In this document: positions 53,289 to 64,000 of the stretch, piece after piece
Numbering within the stretch: the stretch's first letter is position 1
Layout of the letters: every line of letters begins with the position of its first letter
Assembly: GCA_020850755.1 (NCBI GenBank)
Contig: JADZEB010000008.1
Location: forward strand, 37,459-101,458
Length of the DNA: 64,000 nt
Source of the DNA: Alphaproteobacteria bacterium
GTDB lineage: Bacteria > Pseudomonadota > Alphaproteobacteria > Acetobacterales > Acetobacteraceae
Reading direction: 5' to 3'
Notes under the pieces: model-generated
What the model saw: the letters and a program-made list of their open reading frames with translations, nothing else
Told to the model about the DNA's origin: nothing
Database searches by the model: none
Program-made: the position numbers and the translations under genes

Positions 53289-53795
53289 TCAACCGCGCGG
53301 GGGCGATGGCGGAGGCGTCGGCAAGGGCGGAGTGATCCCGGGCGGCGGGGCGCCCGGGGCGGGCTCGGCCGGCAGCACCTGCCCCGGCCCACCCGTGGCG
53401 GGCAAGGGCAGCCACTGGAAGCCTTGCAGCCGCATGCAATAATCGGCCAGTTCCTGCTCGCGCTGGAAGCGCCAGAATGTCGGGTTGACCGGGTAGGGAT
53501 CGACACGGCCCATGACCCAGCCGCGGCCGGGAACGAACATCGGCCGCGTCCCGTAGGGCCCAAGCGCGAACAGCCGCGTGCTCTCCTGGAAGGCGATCAG
53601 CTGGGCCTCCTGGACGCAGCGGGCATAGATCTGGTTCGTCTCCGCCTCGCTGGTGCCGGGCCGCTGATAGGAATGCGGGCGCTGGTCGCAGCCGGCGAGG
53701 ACAAGCGCCAGCAGGGCCGCGGACAAGATGGCGCCTCGACCGGGCGCGGCGCGATCGGTAGGGGCGATCCCATGTTGGGCGAGGCGGGCGCGCAT
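53289..53795 (-). CDS. Predicted lipoprotein of unknown function
   Basis: A 168-residue protein with a type II signal sequence: AAPGRGAILSAALLALVLAGC, split here as ILSAALLALVLAGC, with the lipid-accepting Cys near residue 36. The mature part has ETNQIYARCVQEAQLIAFQE and WRFQREQELADYCMRLQGF, helical pieces with two Cys that might bridge, and a Pro-rich C-terminus (PPLPTPPPSPP). I choose ATG 53795; a TTG three codons earlier is possible. Probably an outer-membrane or periplasmic anchored protein. Confidence 0.7.
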   Translation of the reverse strand: MRARLAQHGIAPTDRAAPGRGAILSAALLALVLAGCDQRPHSYQRPGTSEAETNQIYARCVQEAQLIAFQESTRLFALGPYGTRPMFVPGRGWVMGRVDPYPVNPTFWRFQREQELADYCMRLQGFQWLPLPATGGPGQVLPAEPAPGAPPPGITPPLPTPPPSPPRG

Positions 53796-53847
53796 GGCTA
53801 ACAATATAGGATGACCGGGCGCCGAATGCAGCGCTGGCTTCCGCGCA

Positions 53848-55356
53848 TCAGCCAGCGGCAGGGCGTTCCGCCAGCCACAGCGCCAGGCGCTGCGCCGTGC
53901 CGGGGGGCGCGTGCAGCCCGAGCTTGCTGCGCCGCCAAAGCATGTCCTCGGCCGTGCGCGCCCATTCCTCGCTCATGAGCCACGCGATCTCGCGCGCGGT
54001 CAGCCCGCCGCCAAGATCCTCGCCCATGTCGGCCATGGCGCGCGCATCGCCCAGCAGTGCGGGCAGTTCGCTGCCATAGGCGCGGGCGAGGCGGCGCAGC
54101 AAGGGCGCCGGCAGCCAGCCATACTGGCGCGCCATCTCCGCCAGCCAGGCGTCGAAGCCGAGCCCGCCGAGATCGCCGCCCGGCAGCGGCTCGCGCCCGG
54201 TCCAGGAGGTGGTGCCGGCACCAAGCAGCGGGGCGAGTTTTTGCATGGCGTGCTCGGCCAGGCGGCGATAGGTGGTGATCTTGCCACCGAACACCGAGAG
54301 TGCCGGCGCCTCGCCCGCCGGCGCGTCCAGGTCGAAGGCATAGTCGCGCGTCACCGCAGCGGCCGCCACGGCGCCGTCATCGTGCAGCGGGCGCACGCCG
54401 GCATAGCTCCACACCACCTGCCCGGGGCTGACCGGGGCACGGAACTGCCGGCTTACCTCGGCACACAGATACTCGGTCTCGGCCGCGTCGATGGCGGCGG
54501 CCGCCGGATCGCCGTCATAGGGCACGTCGGTCGTGCCGATCAGCGAGAAGCGCCCCTCATAGGGGATGACGAACACCACGCGCTTGTCGTCGGTCTGCAG
54601 GATGTAGGCTTGCTCGCCCTCGTACAGTCGCGGCACGACGATGTGGCTGCCCTTGGTCAGGCGGATGCGCTCGCGCGGTTTGGCGCCGGCGGCATCCAGC
54701 ACGCCCATCACCCACGGGCCGGCGGCGTTCACCAGCGCGCGCACGGCCACGGTTTCGGTCCCGCCATCGTCGAGAGCAAGCCGCGCCACCCATCGCCCGC
54801 CCTCGCGCCGGGCCTCCGCCAGCGCGGTGCCGACACGGATGGTGGCGCCGCGGCGGGCGGCATCGCGCGCGTTCAGCACGACCAGCCGCGCATCCTCGAC
54901 CCAGCAATCGGAATAGGCGAAGCCGTGCGCCAGGCGCGAGGAAAGCGGCTGGCCATAGGGGTGGCTGGCGAAATCCAGGCTCTCGGTCCCCGGCAGGCTG
55001 CGCCGGCGTGCGAGATGGTCGTAGAGGAACAGGCCGGCACGGATCATCCAGCGCGGGCGCATCTCGGGCCGGTGCGGCAGCACGAAGCGCATCGGCCAGA
55101 TGATATGCGGGGCAAGCGACAGCAGCACCTCGCGCTCGGCCAGCGCCTCGCGCACCAGGCGGAACTCGTAGAATTCGAGGTAGCGCAACCCGCCGTGAAT
55201 GAGCTTCGAGGACGCCGAGGATGTGGCGCCGCCGAGATCGCCCTTCTCCACCAGCAGCACGCGCAAGCCGCGCCCGGCCGCGTCGCGGGCGATGCCGGCG
55301 CCGTTGATGCCGCCACCCACCACCAGAAGGTCGTAGTCCTGGCCGTGCTGGTCCAT
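53848..55356 (-). CDS. glpD: Aerobic glycerol-3-phosphate dehydrogenase
   Basis: A 502-residue flavoprotein of normal GlpD length. YDLLVVGGGINGAGIARDAA is the FAD site and LGGATSSASSKLIHGGLRYL the family's signature. RLTKGSHIVVPR, VIPYEGRFSLIGTTDVPYDG and FGGKITTYRRLAEHAM follow in order, ending in the helical C-domain (LTAREIAWLMSEEWARTAED). It oxidises glycerol-3-phosphate to dihydroxyacetone phosphate, passing electrons to quinone at the inner membrane. No glpF/glpK is present here. A tRNA-Lys lies directly upstream on the same strand. Confidence 0.95.
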   Translation of the reverse strand: MDQHGQDYDLLVVGGGINGAGIARDAAGRGLRVLLVEKGDLGGATSSASSKLIHGGLRYLEFYEFRLVREALAEREVLLSLAPHIIWPMRFVLPHRPEMRPRWMIRAGLFLYDHLARRRSLPGTESLDFASHPYGQPLSSRLAHGFAYSDCWVEDARLVVLNARDAARRGATIRVGTALAEARREGGRWVARLALDDGGTETVAVRALVNAAGPWVMGVLDAAGAKPRERIRLTKGSHIVVPRLYEGEQAYILQTDDKRVVFVIPYEGRFSLIGTTDVPYDGDPAAAAIDAAETEYLCAEVSRQFRAPVSPGQVVWSYAGVRPLHDDGAVAAAAVTRDYAFDLDAPAGEAPALSVFGGKITTYRRLAEHAMQKLAPLLGAGTTSWTGREPLPGGDLGGLGFDAWLAEMARQYGWLPAPLLRRLARAYGSELPALLGDARAMADMGEDLGGGLTAREIAWLMSEEWARTAEDMLWRRSKLGLHAPPGTAQRLALWLAERPAAG

Positions 55357-55389
55357 CGCGCGATGGTCCTGCCGCAAGTGTCGGCGAAG

Positions 55390-55465
55390 TGGTGAGCCCG
55401 GTGGGAATCGAACCCACGACCCCAAGATTAAAAGTCTCGTGCTCTACCGACTGAGCTACGGGCTC
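55390..55465 (-). tRNA. tRNA-Lys (anticodon UUU)
   Basis: Read on the minus strand, GAGCCCG pairs with CGGGCTC, the anticodon stem holds loop CTTTTAA (anticodon TTT), the T-arm is GTGGG-TTCGATT-CCCAC, the discriminator is A and CCA is encoded. 76 nt including CCA. Confidence 0.97.
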
Positions 55466-55555
55466 GGGTCAGACGCGGGGGCGGACAATAAGCGCGCGGC
55501 GGGCGAAGGGTCAACGCTCACGGCGCCGGCCCCTCCACTCGATGCGGCATGGCCG

Positions 55556-56137
55556 CTAGTCGCGCACGTCGGCGGCAACGCGCATGCGCACGATGCGGTC
55601 GGGCTGGCTGACGGCGCCGTTGCGCGCCTGCTCGCCGCGCTTGATGCGGTCGACGAACTCCATGCCCGAAACCACGCGGCCCCAGATGGTGTACTGCCCG
55701 TCGAGATGGGTCGAGGGCGCGAACATGATGAAGAACTGGCTGTTGGCCGAGTTCGGGTTCGCGGTGCGCGCCATCGACATGGTGCCGCGCAGGTGCCGCG
55801 CCCGCTCGGGCGGGCTGAACTCGGCCGGCAGGTTGGGCAGCGGCGAGCCGCCCGTGCCGGTGCCGGTGGGATCGCCGCCCTGGGCCATGAAGCCCTCGAT
55901 CACGCGGTGGAAGGGCGTGTTGTCGTAGAAGCCCTGGCGGGCCAGCGTCTTGATGCGCTCGACATGGCGCGGGGCAAGGTCGGGGCGCAGCTCGATCACC
56001 ACCCGTCCGTCCTTCAGGTCCATGAAGATGGTATTCTCGGGGTCGCGCGGGCGCTGCGCCTCTGCATCGCCGCCCCCGCCGGCGATCACGGCGCTCAGCG
56101 CCACCGCCATCAGCCCCTTGCGCAGTATGCCTGTCAT
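55556..56137 (-). CDS. Periplasmic cyclophilin-type peptidyl-prolyl cis-trans isomerase
   Basis: A 193-residue cyclophilin with a signal-like N-terminus (GLMAVALSAVIAGGGGDAEA). FYDNTPFHRVIEGFMAQGGD contains the catalytic Arg and the FMxQGGD motif. GTMSMARTANPNSANSQFFI gives the substrate groove (QFFI), and LDGQYTIWGRVVSGMEFVD the end of the core. It speeds proline isomerisation in exported proteins. AGGAAAGG precedes the ATG. It is the third gene after gyrA and coaD, 60 bp from the latter, an arrangement common in alphaproteobacteria. Confidence 0.93.
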   Translation of the reverse strand: MTGILRKGLMAVALSAVIAGGGGDAEAQRPRDPENTIFMDLKDGRVVIELRPDLAPRHVERIKTLARQGFYDNTPFHRVIEGFMAQGGDPTGTGTGGSPLPNLPAEFSPPERARHLRGTMSMARTANPNSANSQFFIMFAPSTHLDGQYTIWGRVVSGMEFVDRIKRGEQARNGAVSQPDRIVRMRVAADVRD

Positions 56138-56197
56138 TGTCCCGTTCCTTTCCTCGGGGGTTGAGTCGGGTGGTCCGGCACGCTCCGCGGCGCAGCG

Positions 56198-56710
56198 CTA
56201 GCCGCGCGCCTCGGCGACCTTGGCCAGCGTCTTGGCCAGCACCCGCGCCGGCACGAAATGGCCGATATCGCCCTTCAGCATCGCGATCTCCTTGACGAAG
56301 CGCGAGGAGATGAACTGGTGCCGCTCGGACGCCATCAGGAAGACGGTCTCGATGCCGGGGTCCATGCGCTGGTTCATGCCGACCATCTGGAACTCGTATT
56401 CGAAGTCGGACACGGCGCGCAGGCCGCGGATGATGGTATCAGCGCCCACCTCGCGGGCGAAGTGGATCAGCAGGGTCTCGAACGGCCGCACCTCGATCAC
56501 GGTGCCGTTGCGCTCGGCGATCGGGGCGACCTCGGCCTCGAGCATGGCGGCACGTTCCTCGAGCGGGAAAAGCGGTCCCTTGCCGGCATTGATCGCGACA
56601 CCGACCACCAGCCGGTCGACCAGGCGCGCGGCGCGGGCGATGATGTCGAGATGCCCGTTGGTGACGGGATCGAAGGTGCCGGGATAGACCCCCACGCGGT
56701 GCTTTGCCAT
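56198..56710 (-). CDS. coaD: Pantetheine-phosphate adenylyltransferase
   Basis: A 170-residue CoaD, normal length. VGVYPGTFDPVTNGHLDII holds the nucleotidyltransferase T/HxGH motif. RGLRAVSDFEYEFQMVGMNQ and the late ISSRFVKEIA (the ISSTxxR-like motif) are also present. It adenylates 4'-phosphopantetheine in CoA synthesis. It starts four bases after the gyrA stop, so it is cotranscribed and probably coupled. Confidence 0.97.
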   Translation of the reverse strand: MAKHRVGVYPGTFDPVTNGHLDIIARAARLVDRLVVGVAINAGKGPLFPLEERAAMLEAEVAPIAERNGTVIEVRPFETLLIHFAREVGADTIIRGLRAVSDFEYEFQMVGMNQRMDPGIETVFLMASERHQFISSRFVKEIAMLKGDIGHFVPARVLAKTLAKVAEARG

Positions 56711-56714
56711 CGCG

Positions 56715-59528
<2,814 letters not shown>

Positions 59529-59578
59529 GTGGTCTCAGCGAGGGGCGCTGGGCGAAGGGCGGAATCGGGGCGCGGAAG

Positions 59579-59612
59579 GCTGCGCCTGCAGCGCCTTCTT
59601 AGCAGGCGCAGC
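59579..59612 (-). other. Perfect 11-bp stem hairpin between ssb and gyrA
   Basis: GCTGCGCCTGC at 59579-59589 is exactly complementary to GCAGGCGCAGC at 59602-59612, leaving a 12-base loop. No T-run follows on the minus strand, so it may be a Rho-type pause, an attenuator or an mRNA-stability stem ahead of gyrA rather than a simple terminator. Confidence 0.6.
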
Positions 59613-59740
59613 ACGGGCAAACAATGGTGGCCGCGCAGCCGCGCGACCGGCCGCCAACCGATTGATGAACAATGCAGATTCCTGTCCGTACCTGCGGCCG
59701 ATTCGGGTTCGGCCAGCGACCGCGCCGATGCCCGGGCCGA

Positions 59741-60262
59741 TCAGAACGGGATATCGTCGTCGAGGCCCTTCTTGCCCCCGCTCGCGCCGCGATCCCAGGA
59801 GGGCTCGCGCCCGCTGCCGCGCTGCCCGCCCGAGCTGCGCCCGCCGCCGGAATAGCCGCCGCCCTCGCCCATGTCGGACTCGCCCCCACCCCCCGCGCCG
59901 CCCCCGCCATCGCCGCGATCGAGCAGCACCAGCTCGCCGCCGAAGCGGCGCAGCACGACCTCGGTCGTGTAGCGCTCGGCCCCGTCCTTGTCGGTCCACT
60001 TGCGGGTCTGCAGGCTGCCCTCGATATAGACCTTGCGGCCCTTGCGCAGATACTTCTCAGCCACATCCGCCAGCCGCTCGTTGAAGATCGCGACACTGTG
60101 CCACTCGGTGCGCTCCTGGCGCTCGCCGCTGCTCTTGTCGGTCCAGCTTTCGGAGGTGGCGATGCGCAGATTGACCACCTTGGCGCCTTGCTGGGTGTTG
60201 CGCACCTCGGGGTCGCGGCCGAGATTGCCGATCAGGATCACCTTGTTGACGCTGCCTGCCAT
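59741..60262 (-). CDS. ssb: Single-stranded DNA-binding protein
   Basis: A 173-residue SSB. The OB-fold spans residues 1-110 ([38 protein letters not shown]). A Gly/Ser-rich flexible linker follows, and the acidic tip DDDIPF at the C-terminus recruits partner proteins. It is divergent from uvrA across about 200 bp, the classical arrangement. The start ATG gives the conserved MAGSVNKV opening. Confidence 0.97.
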   Translation of the reverse strand: MAGSVNKVILIGNLGRDPEVRNTQQGAKVVNLRIATSESWTDKSSGERQERTEWHSVAIFNERLADVAEKYLRKGRKVYIEGSLQTRKWTDKDGAERYTTEVVLRRFGGELVLLDRGDGGGGAGGGGESDMGEGGGYSGGGRSSGGQRGSGREPSWDRGASGGKKGLDDDIPF

Positions 60263-60464
60263 TAGCCGAAATCCCCGTTCTGCGTGCTGCCGTTGTCGAG
60301 ACGTGAAGGGCGGAGAATAGCCCCCGCCCCTCGCCTTGCGCCAGTGGCCGGGCGACAGCCGGCACCAGGGCCTGTGCATAACTTCGGACGGCGCAAACCG
60401 GCTCTCGCCTTCCGGGGGCGCGGGGCCATATGCTGCCCACCCTCCAGGCCAAGGCAAGTTGCCC

Positions 60465-63368
60465 ATGACCGACCAGATCCGAGTGCGCGGCGCACGCGAG
60501 CACAACCTCAAGAACGTCGATGTGGACATCCCGCGCCACAGCCTGACCGTCATCACCGGCCTGTCCGGCTCGGGCAAGTCCTCGCTCGCCTTCGACACCA
60601 TCTATGCCGAGGGCCAGCGCCGCTATGTCGAAAGCCTGTCGGCCTATGCGCGCCAGTTCCTGGAGCTGATGGGCAAGCCCGATGTGGACCAGATCGAGGG
60701 GCTGAGCCCGGCCATCTCGATCGAGCAGAAAACGACCTCGAAGAACCCGCGCTCGACCGTGGGCACGGTCACCGAGATCCACGACTATATGCGCCTGCTG
60801 TGGGCGCGCGTGGGCATTCCCTACTCGCCCGCCACCGGCCTGCCGATCGAGGCCCCGACCGTGAGCCAGATGGTCGATCGCGTGCTGGCCATGGCCGAGG
60901 GCACGCGGCTTTACCTGCTCGCGCCCATCGCGCGCGGGCGCAAGGGCGAATACCGCAAGGAGCTGGCCGATCTCCAGAAGCGCGGCTTCCAGCGCGTCAA
61001 GGTGGACGGCAAGCTTTACGAGATCGCCGATGTGCCGGCGCTCAACAAGAAACTCAAGCACGATATCGAGGTGGTGATCGACCGCCTGGTGGTGCGCGAG
61101 GGCATCAAGACGCGGCTGGCCGACAGCTTCGAGACGGCGCTGGCGCTGGCCGACGGGCTCGCCTTCACCGAGAACGCGGACACAGGCGAGCGCGTCACCT
61201 TCTCCGCCCGCTTCGCCTGCCCGGTCTCGGGCTTCACCATCGACGAGATCGAGCCGCGGCTGTTCAGCTTCAACAATCCGTTCGGCGCCTGCCCGACCTG
61301 CGACGGGCTGGGCGTGCGCAGCTTCTTCGACGCGGCGCTGGTGGTGCCGGACGATACGCTCAGCCTCGCCGATGGCGCGGTCGCGCCCTGGGCCAATGCC
61401 TCATCGCCCTACTACCAGCAGACGCTGGAAAGCCTCGCCCGCTTCTACAAAGTGCGCATGAACACGCCCTGGCGCGACCTGCCCGAGACGGCGCGCAACG
61501 CCATCCTGCACGGCTCGGGCGAGCAGCCGGTCAGCCTGCGCTACGAGGACGGGTTGCGCGCCTACGAGGTGAAGAAGCCGTTCGAGGGCGTGGTGCCCAA
61601 CCTCGAACGCCGCTGGCGCGAGACCGACAGCGCCTGGGTGCGCGAGGAACTCGCCCGCTACCAGGGCGAGGCGCCGTGCGAGGCGTGCCGCGGCCACCGC
61701 CTCAAGCCCGAGGCCCTGGCGGTAAGGGTGGACGGCCGGCACATCGCCGAGGTGTCGGAACTGTCCATCGGCCGCGCGCTCGACTGGTTCCGCGCCCTGC
61801 TCGCCCGCCTGCGCCCACAACAGCAGGAAATCGCGCGCCGCATCCTGCGCGAGATCAACGACCGGCTCGGCTTCCTCATGGATGTCGGGCTCGACTATCT
61901 CACCCTCGCGCGGGGCTCGGCCACGCTCTCGGGCGGGGAAAGCCAGCGCATCCGCCTCGCCTCGCAGATCGGCTCGGGCCTGACCGGCGTGCTCTACGTC
62001 CTGGACGAGCCCTCGATCGGGCTGCACCAGCGCGACAATGCCCGCCTGCTTGGCACGCTGCGCCGCCTGCGCGACCTCGGCAACACGGTGCTGGTGGTCG
62101 AGCACGACCAGGACGCGATCCAGACCGCCGACCACATCATCGACATGGGGCCGGAGGCGGGCGTGCATGGCGGGCGGGTGGTGGCGACCGGCGGCCCGGC
62201 CGACATCGCCGCCGCCAAGGGCAGCCTGACCGGCGACTATCTTTCAGGGCGCAAGCGCATCGCGGTGCCGCGCCTGCGCCGCCCGGCGCAGAAGAACCGC
62301 ACCCTGCGGCTGGTGGGAGCGAGCGGCAACAACCTCAAGGGCGTCACCGCCGAGCTGCCGCTCGGCCTGTTCACCTGTGTGACCGGCGTATCGGGCGGCG
62401 GCAAGTCGACGCTCATCATCGAGACGCTGTACAAGGCGGCGGCGCGCCGTCTGATGGGCACGCGCGAAGCGCCGGCCCCGCATGAGCGCATCGAGGGGCT
62501 GGAGCATCTCGACAAGATCATCGACATCGACCAGAGCCCGATCGGGCGCACCCCGCGCTCCAACCCGGCCACCTATACCGGCTGCTTCACCCCGATCCGC
62601 GACTGGTTCGCCGAGCTGCCCGCTGCGCGCGCCCGCGGCTACCAGCCCGGCCGCTTCTCCTTCAACGTCAAGGGCGGGCGCTGCGAGGCCTGCCAGGGCG
62701 ACGGGGTGATAAAGATTGAGATGCACGTCCTGCCGGACGTGTATGTCACCTGCGATAGCTGCAAGGGCAAGCGCTACAATCGCGAGACGCTTGAAATAAC
62801 GTTCAGAGATAAAAGTATAGCCGATATTCTTGACATGACGATCGAGGAAGCATCGGACTTCTTCAAGGCCGTGCCCGCGATCCGCGAGAAGCTCCTGACC
62901 TTGCAGCAGGTGGGCCTCGGCTACGTCAAGCTCGGCCAGCCGGCGACCACGCTTTCGGGCGGCGAGGCGCAGCGGGTGAAGCTTGCCAAGGAGTTGTCGC
63001 GGCGGGCCACCGGGCGCACCCTCTACATCCTCGACGAGCCCACCACGGGGCTGCATTTCGAGGATGTGCGCAAGCTGCTCGATGTGCTCCAGGCGCTGGT
63101 CGAGACCGGCAACACGGTGGTGGTGATCGAGCACAATCTGGAAGTCATCAAGACCGCCGACTGGCTGATCGACCTCGGCCCCGAGGGCGGCGATGGCGGG
63201 GGCGAGATCGTGGCCGCCGGCACGCCCGAGCAGGTGGCGGCCAGCCTGCGCAGCCACACGGGGCGGTTCCTGGCGCCGCTCCTGGGGCTGGATGCCGCGG
63301 GCGCGAGGTCCGGCGCCGAGAAGGGCAAGACCGCCGGCGCCCGCAGCCGCCGCCAGGCGGCCGAATGA
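60465..63368 (+). CDS. uvrA: Excinuclease ABC subunit A
   Basis: A 967-residue UvrA, normal length. Walker A sites are [13 protein letters not shown] (residues 31-43) and [10 protein letters not shown] (about 642). The signature loops are [20 protein letters not shown] and [20 protein letters not shown]. Zinc modules are CPTCDGLG with CEACRGHRL, and CEACQGDG with [10 protein letters not shown] (about 739-770). It detects bulky DNA lesions with UvrB. Codons 62790-62841 are oddly AT-rich for this gene (see findings). Its stop overlaps the start of the acetyltransferase gene by four bases. Confidence 0.98.
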   Translation: MTDQIRVRGAREHNLKNVDVDIPRHSLTVITGLSGSGKSSLAFDTIYAEGQRRYVESLSAYARQFLELMGKPDVDQIEGLSPAISIEQKTTSKNPRSTVGTVTEIHDYMRLLWARVGIPYSPATGLPIEAPTVSQMVDRVLAMAEGTRLYLLAPIARGRKGEYRKELADLQKRGFQRVKVDGKLYEIADVPALNKKLKHDIEVVIDRLVVREGIKTRLADSFETALALADGLAFTENADTGERVTFSARFACPVSGFTIDEIEPRLFSFNNPFGACPTCDGLGVRSFFDAALVVPDDTLSLADGAVAPWANASSPYYQQTLESLARFYKVRMNTPWRDLPETARNAILHGSGEQPVSLRYEDGLRAYEVKKPFEGVVPNLERRWRETDSAWVREELARYQGEAPCEACRGHRLKPEALAVRVDGRHIAEVSELSIGRALDWFRALLARLRPQQQEIARRILREINDRLGFLMDVGLDYLTLARGSATLSGGESQRIRLASQIGSGLTGVLYVLDEPSIGLHQRDNARLLGTLRRLRDLGNTVLVVEHDQDAIQTADHIIDMGPEAGVHGGRVVATGGPADIAAAKGSLTGDYLSGRKRIAVPRLRRPAQKNRTLRLVGASGNNLKGVTAELPLGLFTCVTGVSGGGKSTLIIETLYKAAARRLMGTREAPAPHERIEGLEHLDKIIDIDQSPIGRTPRSNPATYTGCFTPIRDWFAELPAARARGYQPGRFSFNVKGGRCEACQGDGVIKIEMHVLPDVYVTCDSCKGKRYNRETLEITFRDKSIADILDMTIEEASDFFKAVPAIREKLLTLQQVGLGYVKLGQPATTLSGGEAQRVKLAKELSRRATGRTLYILDEPTTGLHFEDVRKLLDVLQALVETGNTVVVIEHNLEVIKTADWLIDLGPEGGDGGGEIVAAGTPEQVAASLRSHTGRFLAPLLGLDAAGARSGAEKGKTAGARSRRQAAE

Positions 63369-63889
63369 CCGGCGCACCTCCTGGCGGCAGCGGCCCCGCC
63401 GCCTTGCTGGTCCGCCGCGCTTGGCCGCGCGATGCCGAGGCGGTCGCGGCGCTCGCGGCCGAACTGAACGCGCAGCAGGGGGACCCGGTCGGGCGGTTCG
63501 ACGCCGCCGCCATCCGCCGCGACGCCTTCGGCAGCCCGGCCGAGATCACGATCCATCTCGCCGAGTGGGACGGTGCGGCGGCAGGCTATGGCTCCTGGTT
63601 CCCCGCCTACGAAAGCGGCCATGCCGCGCGCGGCGCCTATGTCGCCGACCTGTTCGGGCGCCCTGCCTTTCGCCGCCGTGGCATGGGCCGCGCCCTGCTC
63701 GCCGCCATCGCCGCCGAGGTCGCGGCCGAGGGGCGGACCTATCTCTGGTGGGCGGCCAAGCCCTGGAACGACGAGGCGCGCGCCTTCTACGCCGCCCTTG
63801 GCGCGAGCACCGAGCTGGTGACGGCGCACGCCCTGACCTTCGACGCCTTCCAGGATCTTGCTGCCGAGGGTCGGCAGCGCGAGCGCTAG
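63365..63889 (+). CDS. GNAT family N-acetyltransferase
   Basis: A 174-residue acetyltransferase. [20 protein letters not shown] opens the fold. [21 protein letters not shown] carries the V-x-pattern strand and the acetyl-CoA pyrophosphate loop (RRRGMGRA), and [16 protein letters not shown] is the C-terminal motif B. The acceptor is unknown; spermidine/diamine-type acetyltransferases share this layout. It is coupled to uvrA by an ATGA overlap. Its TAG stop is the CTAG at the edge of repeat copy C, so the C-terminal end (EGRQRER) may be secondary. Confidence 0.9.
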   Translation: MTGAPPGGSGPAALLVRRAWPRDAEAVAALAAELNAQQGDPVGRFDAAAIRRDAFGSPAEITIHLAEWDGAAAGYGSWFPAYESGHAARGAYVADLFGRPAFRRRGMGRALLAAIAAEVAAEGRTYLWWAAKPWNDEARAFYAALGASTELVTAHALTFDAFQDLAAEGRQRER

Positions 63890-64000
63890 AGCAGCGTCCG
63901 ATCTGGTGGAACCGCAGGGCGGTTCCACCAGATCGGACTAAGCTGCTCGCAAACCTTAAGTTTCTCGGGCACGACTTCCGTTCGGCTGATTCAAGCCTAA
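63886..64000 (+). repeat. 130-bp intergenic repeat, copy C (cut by window end)
   Basis: Starts CTAGAGCAGCGTCCGATCTG, same orientation as copy A. The first hairpin is perfect here: GTCCGATCTGGTGGAACCGC, three bases, then its exact complement. The second hairpin begins at TTCCGTTCGGCTGATTCAAG and is cut off, with about 15 bp missing compared with A and B. Its first CTAG gives the acetyltransferase stop codon. Confidence 0.88.

Noticed and set aside
60263..60464. SOS (LexA) box between ssb and uvrA.
   Set aside because: I looked for the alphaproteobacterial GTTC-N7-GTTC pattern; only GTTC-N11-GTTG is present, so no site is claimed.

Overview
The window looks like chromosomal DNA of a high-GC Gram-negative alphaproteobacterium, most likely in or near Rhodospirillales/Acetobacteraceae. 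This is inferred from strongly GC-ending codons, several Bug/TctC-type binding proteins, an SdhE-Mfd-RecG neighbourhood, SSB divergent from UvrA, MsrP, and LpxR-like and Tat-exported proteins. I see no rRNA, CRISPR array, integrase, transposase or phage structural gene. Apart from the 28828-29114 and 44182-44477 stretches (just under 300 bp each), gaps between genes are short.

Layout. 0-4 kb: a partial glutathione S-transferase, an LpxR-like outer-membrane protein, tRNA-Ser and two coupled envelope genes of unknown function. 4-19.7 kb: a minus-strand catabolic block of 12 genes, many overlapping by a few bases. In transcription order it runs IclR regulator, D-amino-acid dehydrogenase-like oxidase, fused TRAP permease, HyuA, HyuB, TAXI binding protein, then TctC, TctB, TctA, an amidase, an HpaI-type aldolase and a BKACE-type beta-keto acid cleavage enzyme. 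It carries two unrelated tripartite uptake systems around an ATP-dependent hydantoinase/oxoprolinase, so its likely job is uptake and ring opening of a small lactam, imide or amide followed by C-C cleavage. Two similar palindromes overlap the IclR start. 19.8-23.4 kb: a decaying region with a urea-transporter/M23-peptidase fusion gene split by frameshifts, and a decarboxylase and a dienelactone hydrolase that both lost their 5' ends at one shared junction near 23.13 kb. 23.6-28.8 kb: a Bug protein and a three-gene set (orphan peptide-type binding protein, CapA-like protein, amidohydrolase).

29-35 kb: a plus-strand cluster of small proteins, with two tandem paralogues that look papain-fold (Cys-His-Asp), an unrecognised 186-residue protein, a PRISE-type reductase, a TauD/TfdA-type oxygenase, a C39-like peptidase and two small glycine-rich envelope proteins. 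This is the most obscure part of the window. 35-64 kb is mostly core genome: FrnE-like DsbA protein, DUF6600 protein, mfd, sdhE, recG, a GldA/F/G-like ABC exporter with a DUF4340 protein, Nudix hydrolase, msrP without a visible msrQ, thioesterase, hydroxyacid dehydrogenase, glpD, tRNA-Lys, cyclophilin, coaD, gyrA, ssb, uvrA and a GNAT acetyltransferase.

The clearest unexpected structure is a 130-bp intergenic repeat present three times (37747, 50068 inverted, 63886 cut by the window end). It has two hairpins and CTAG-bearing termini, and in every copy a terminal CTAG supplies the TAG stop codon of a neighbouring gene (mfd, a small membrane protein, the GNAT gene).
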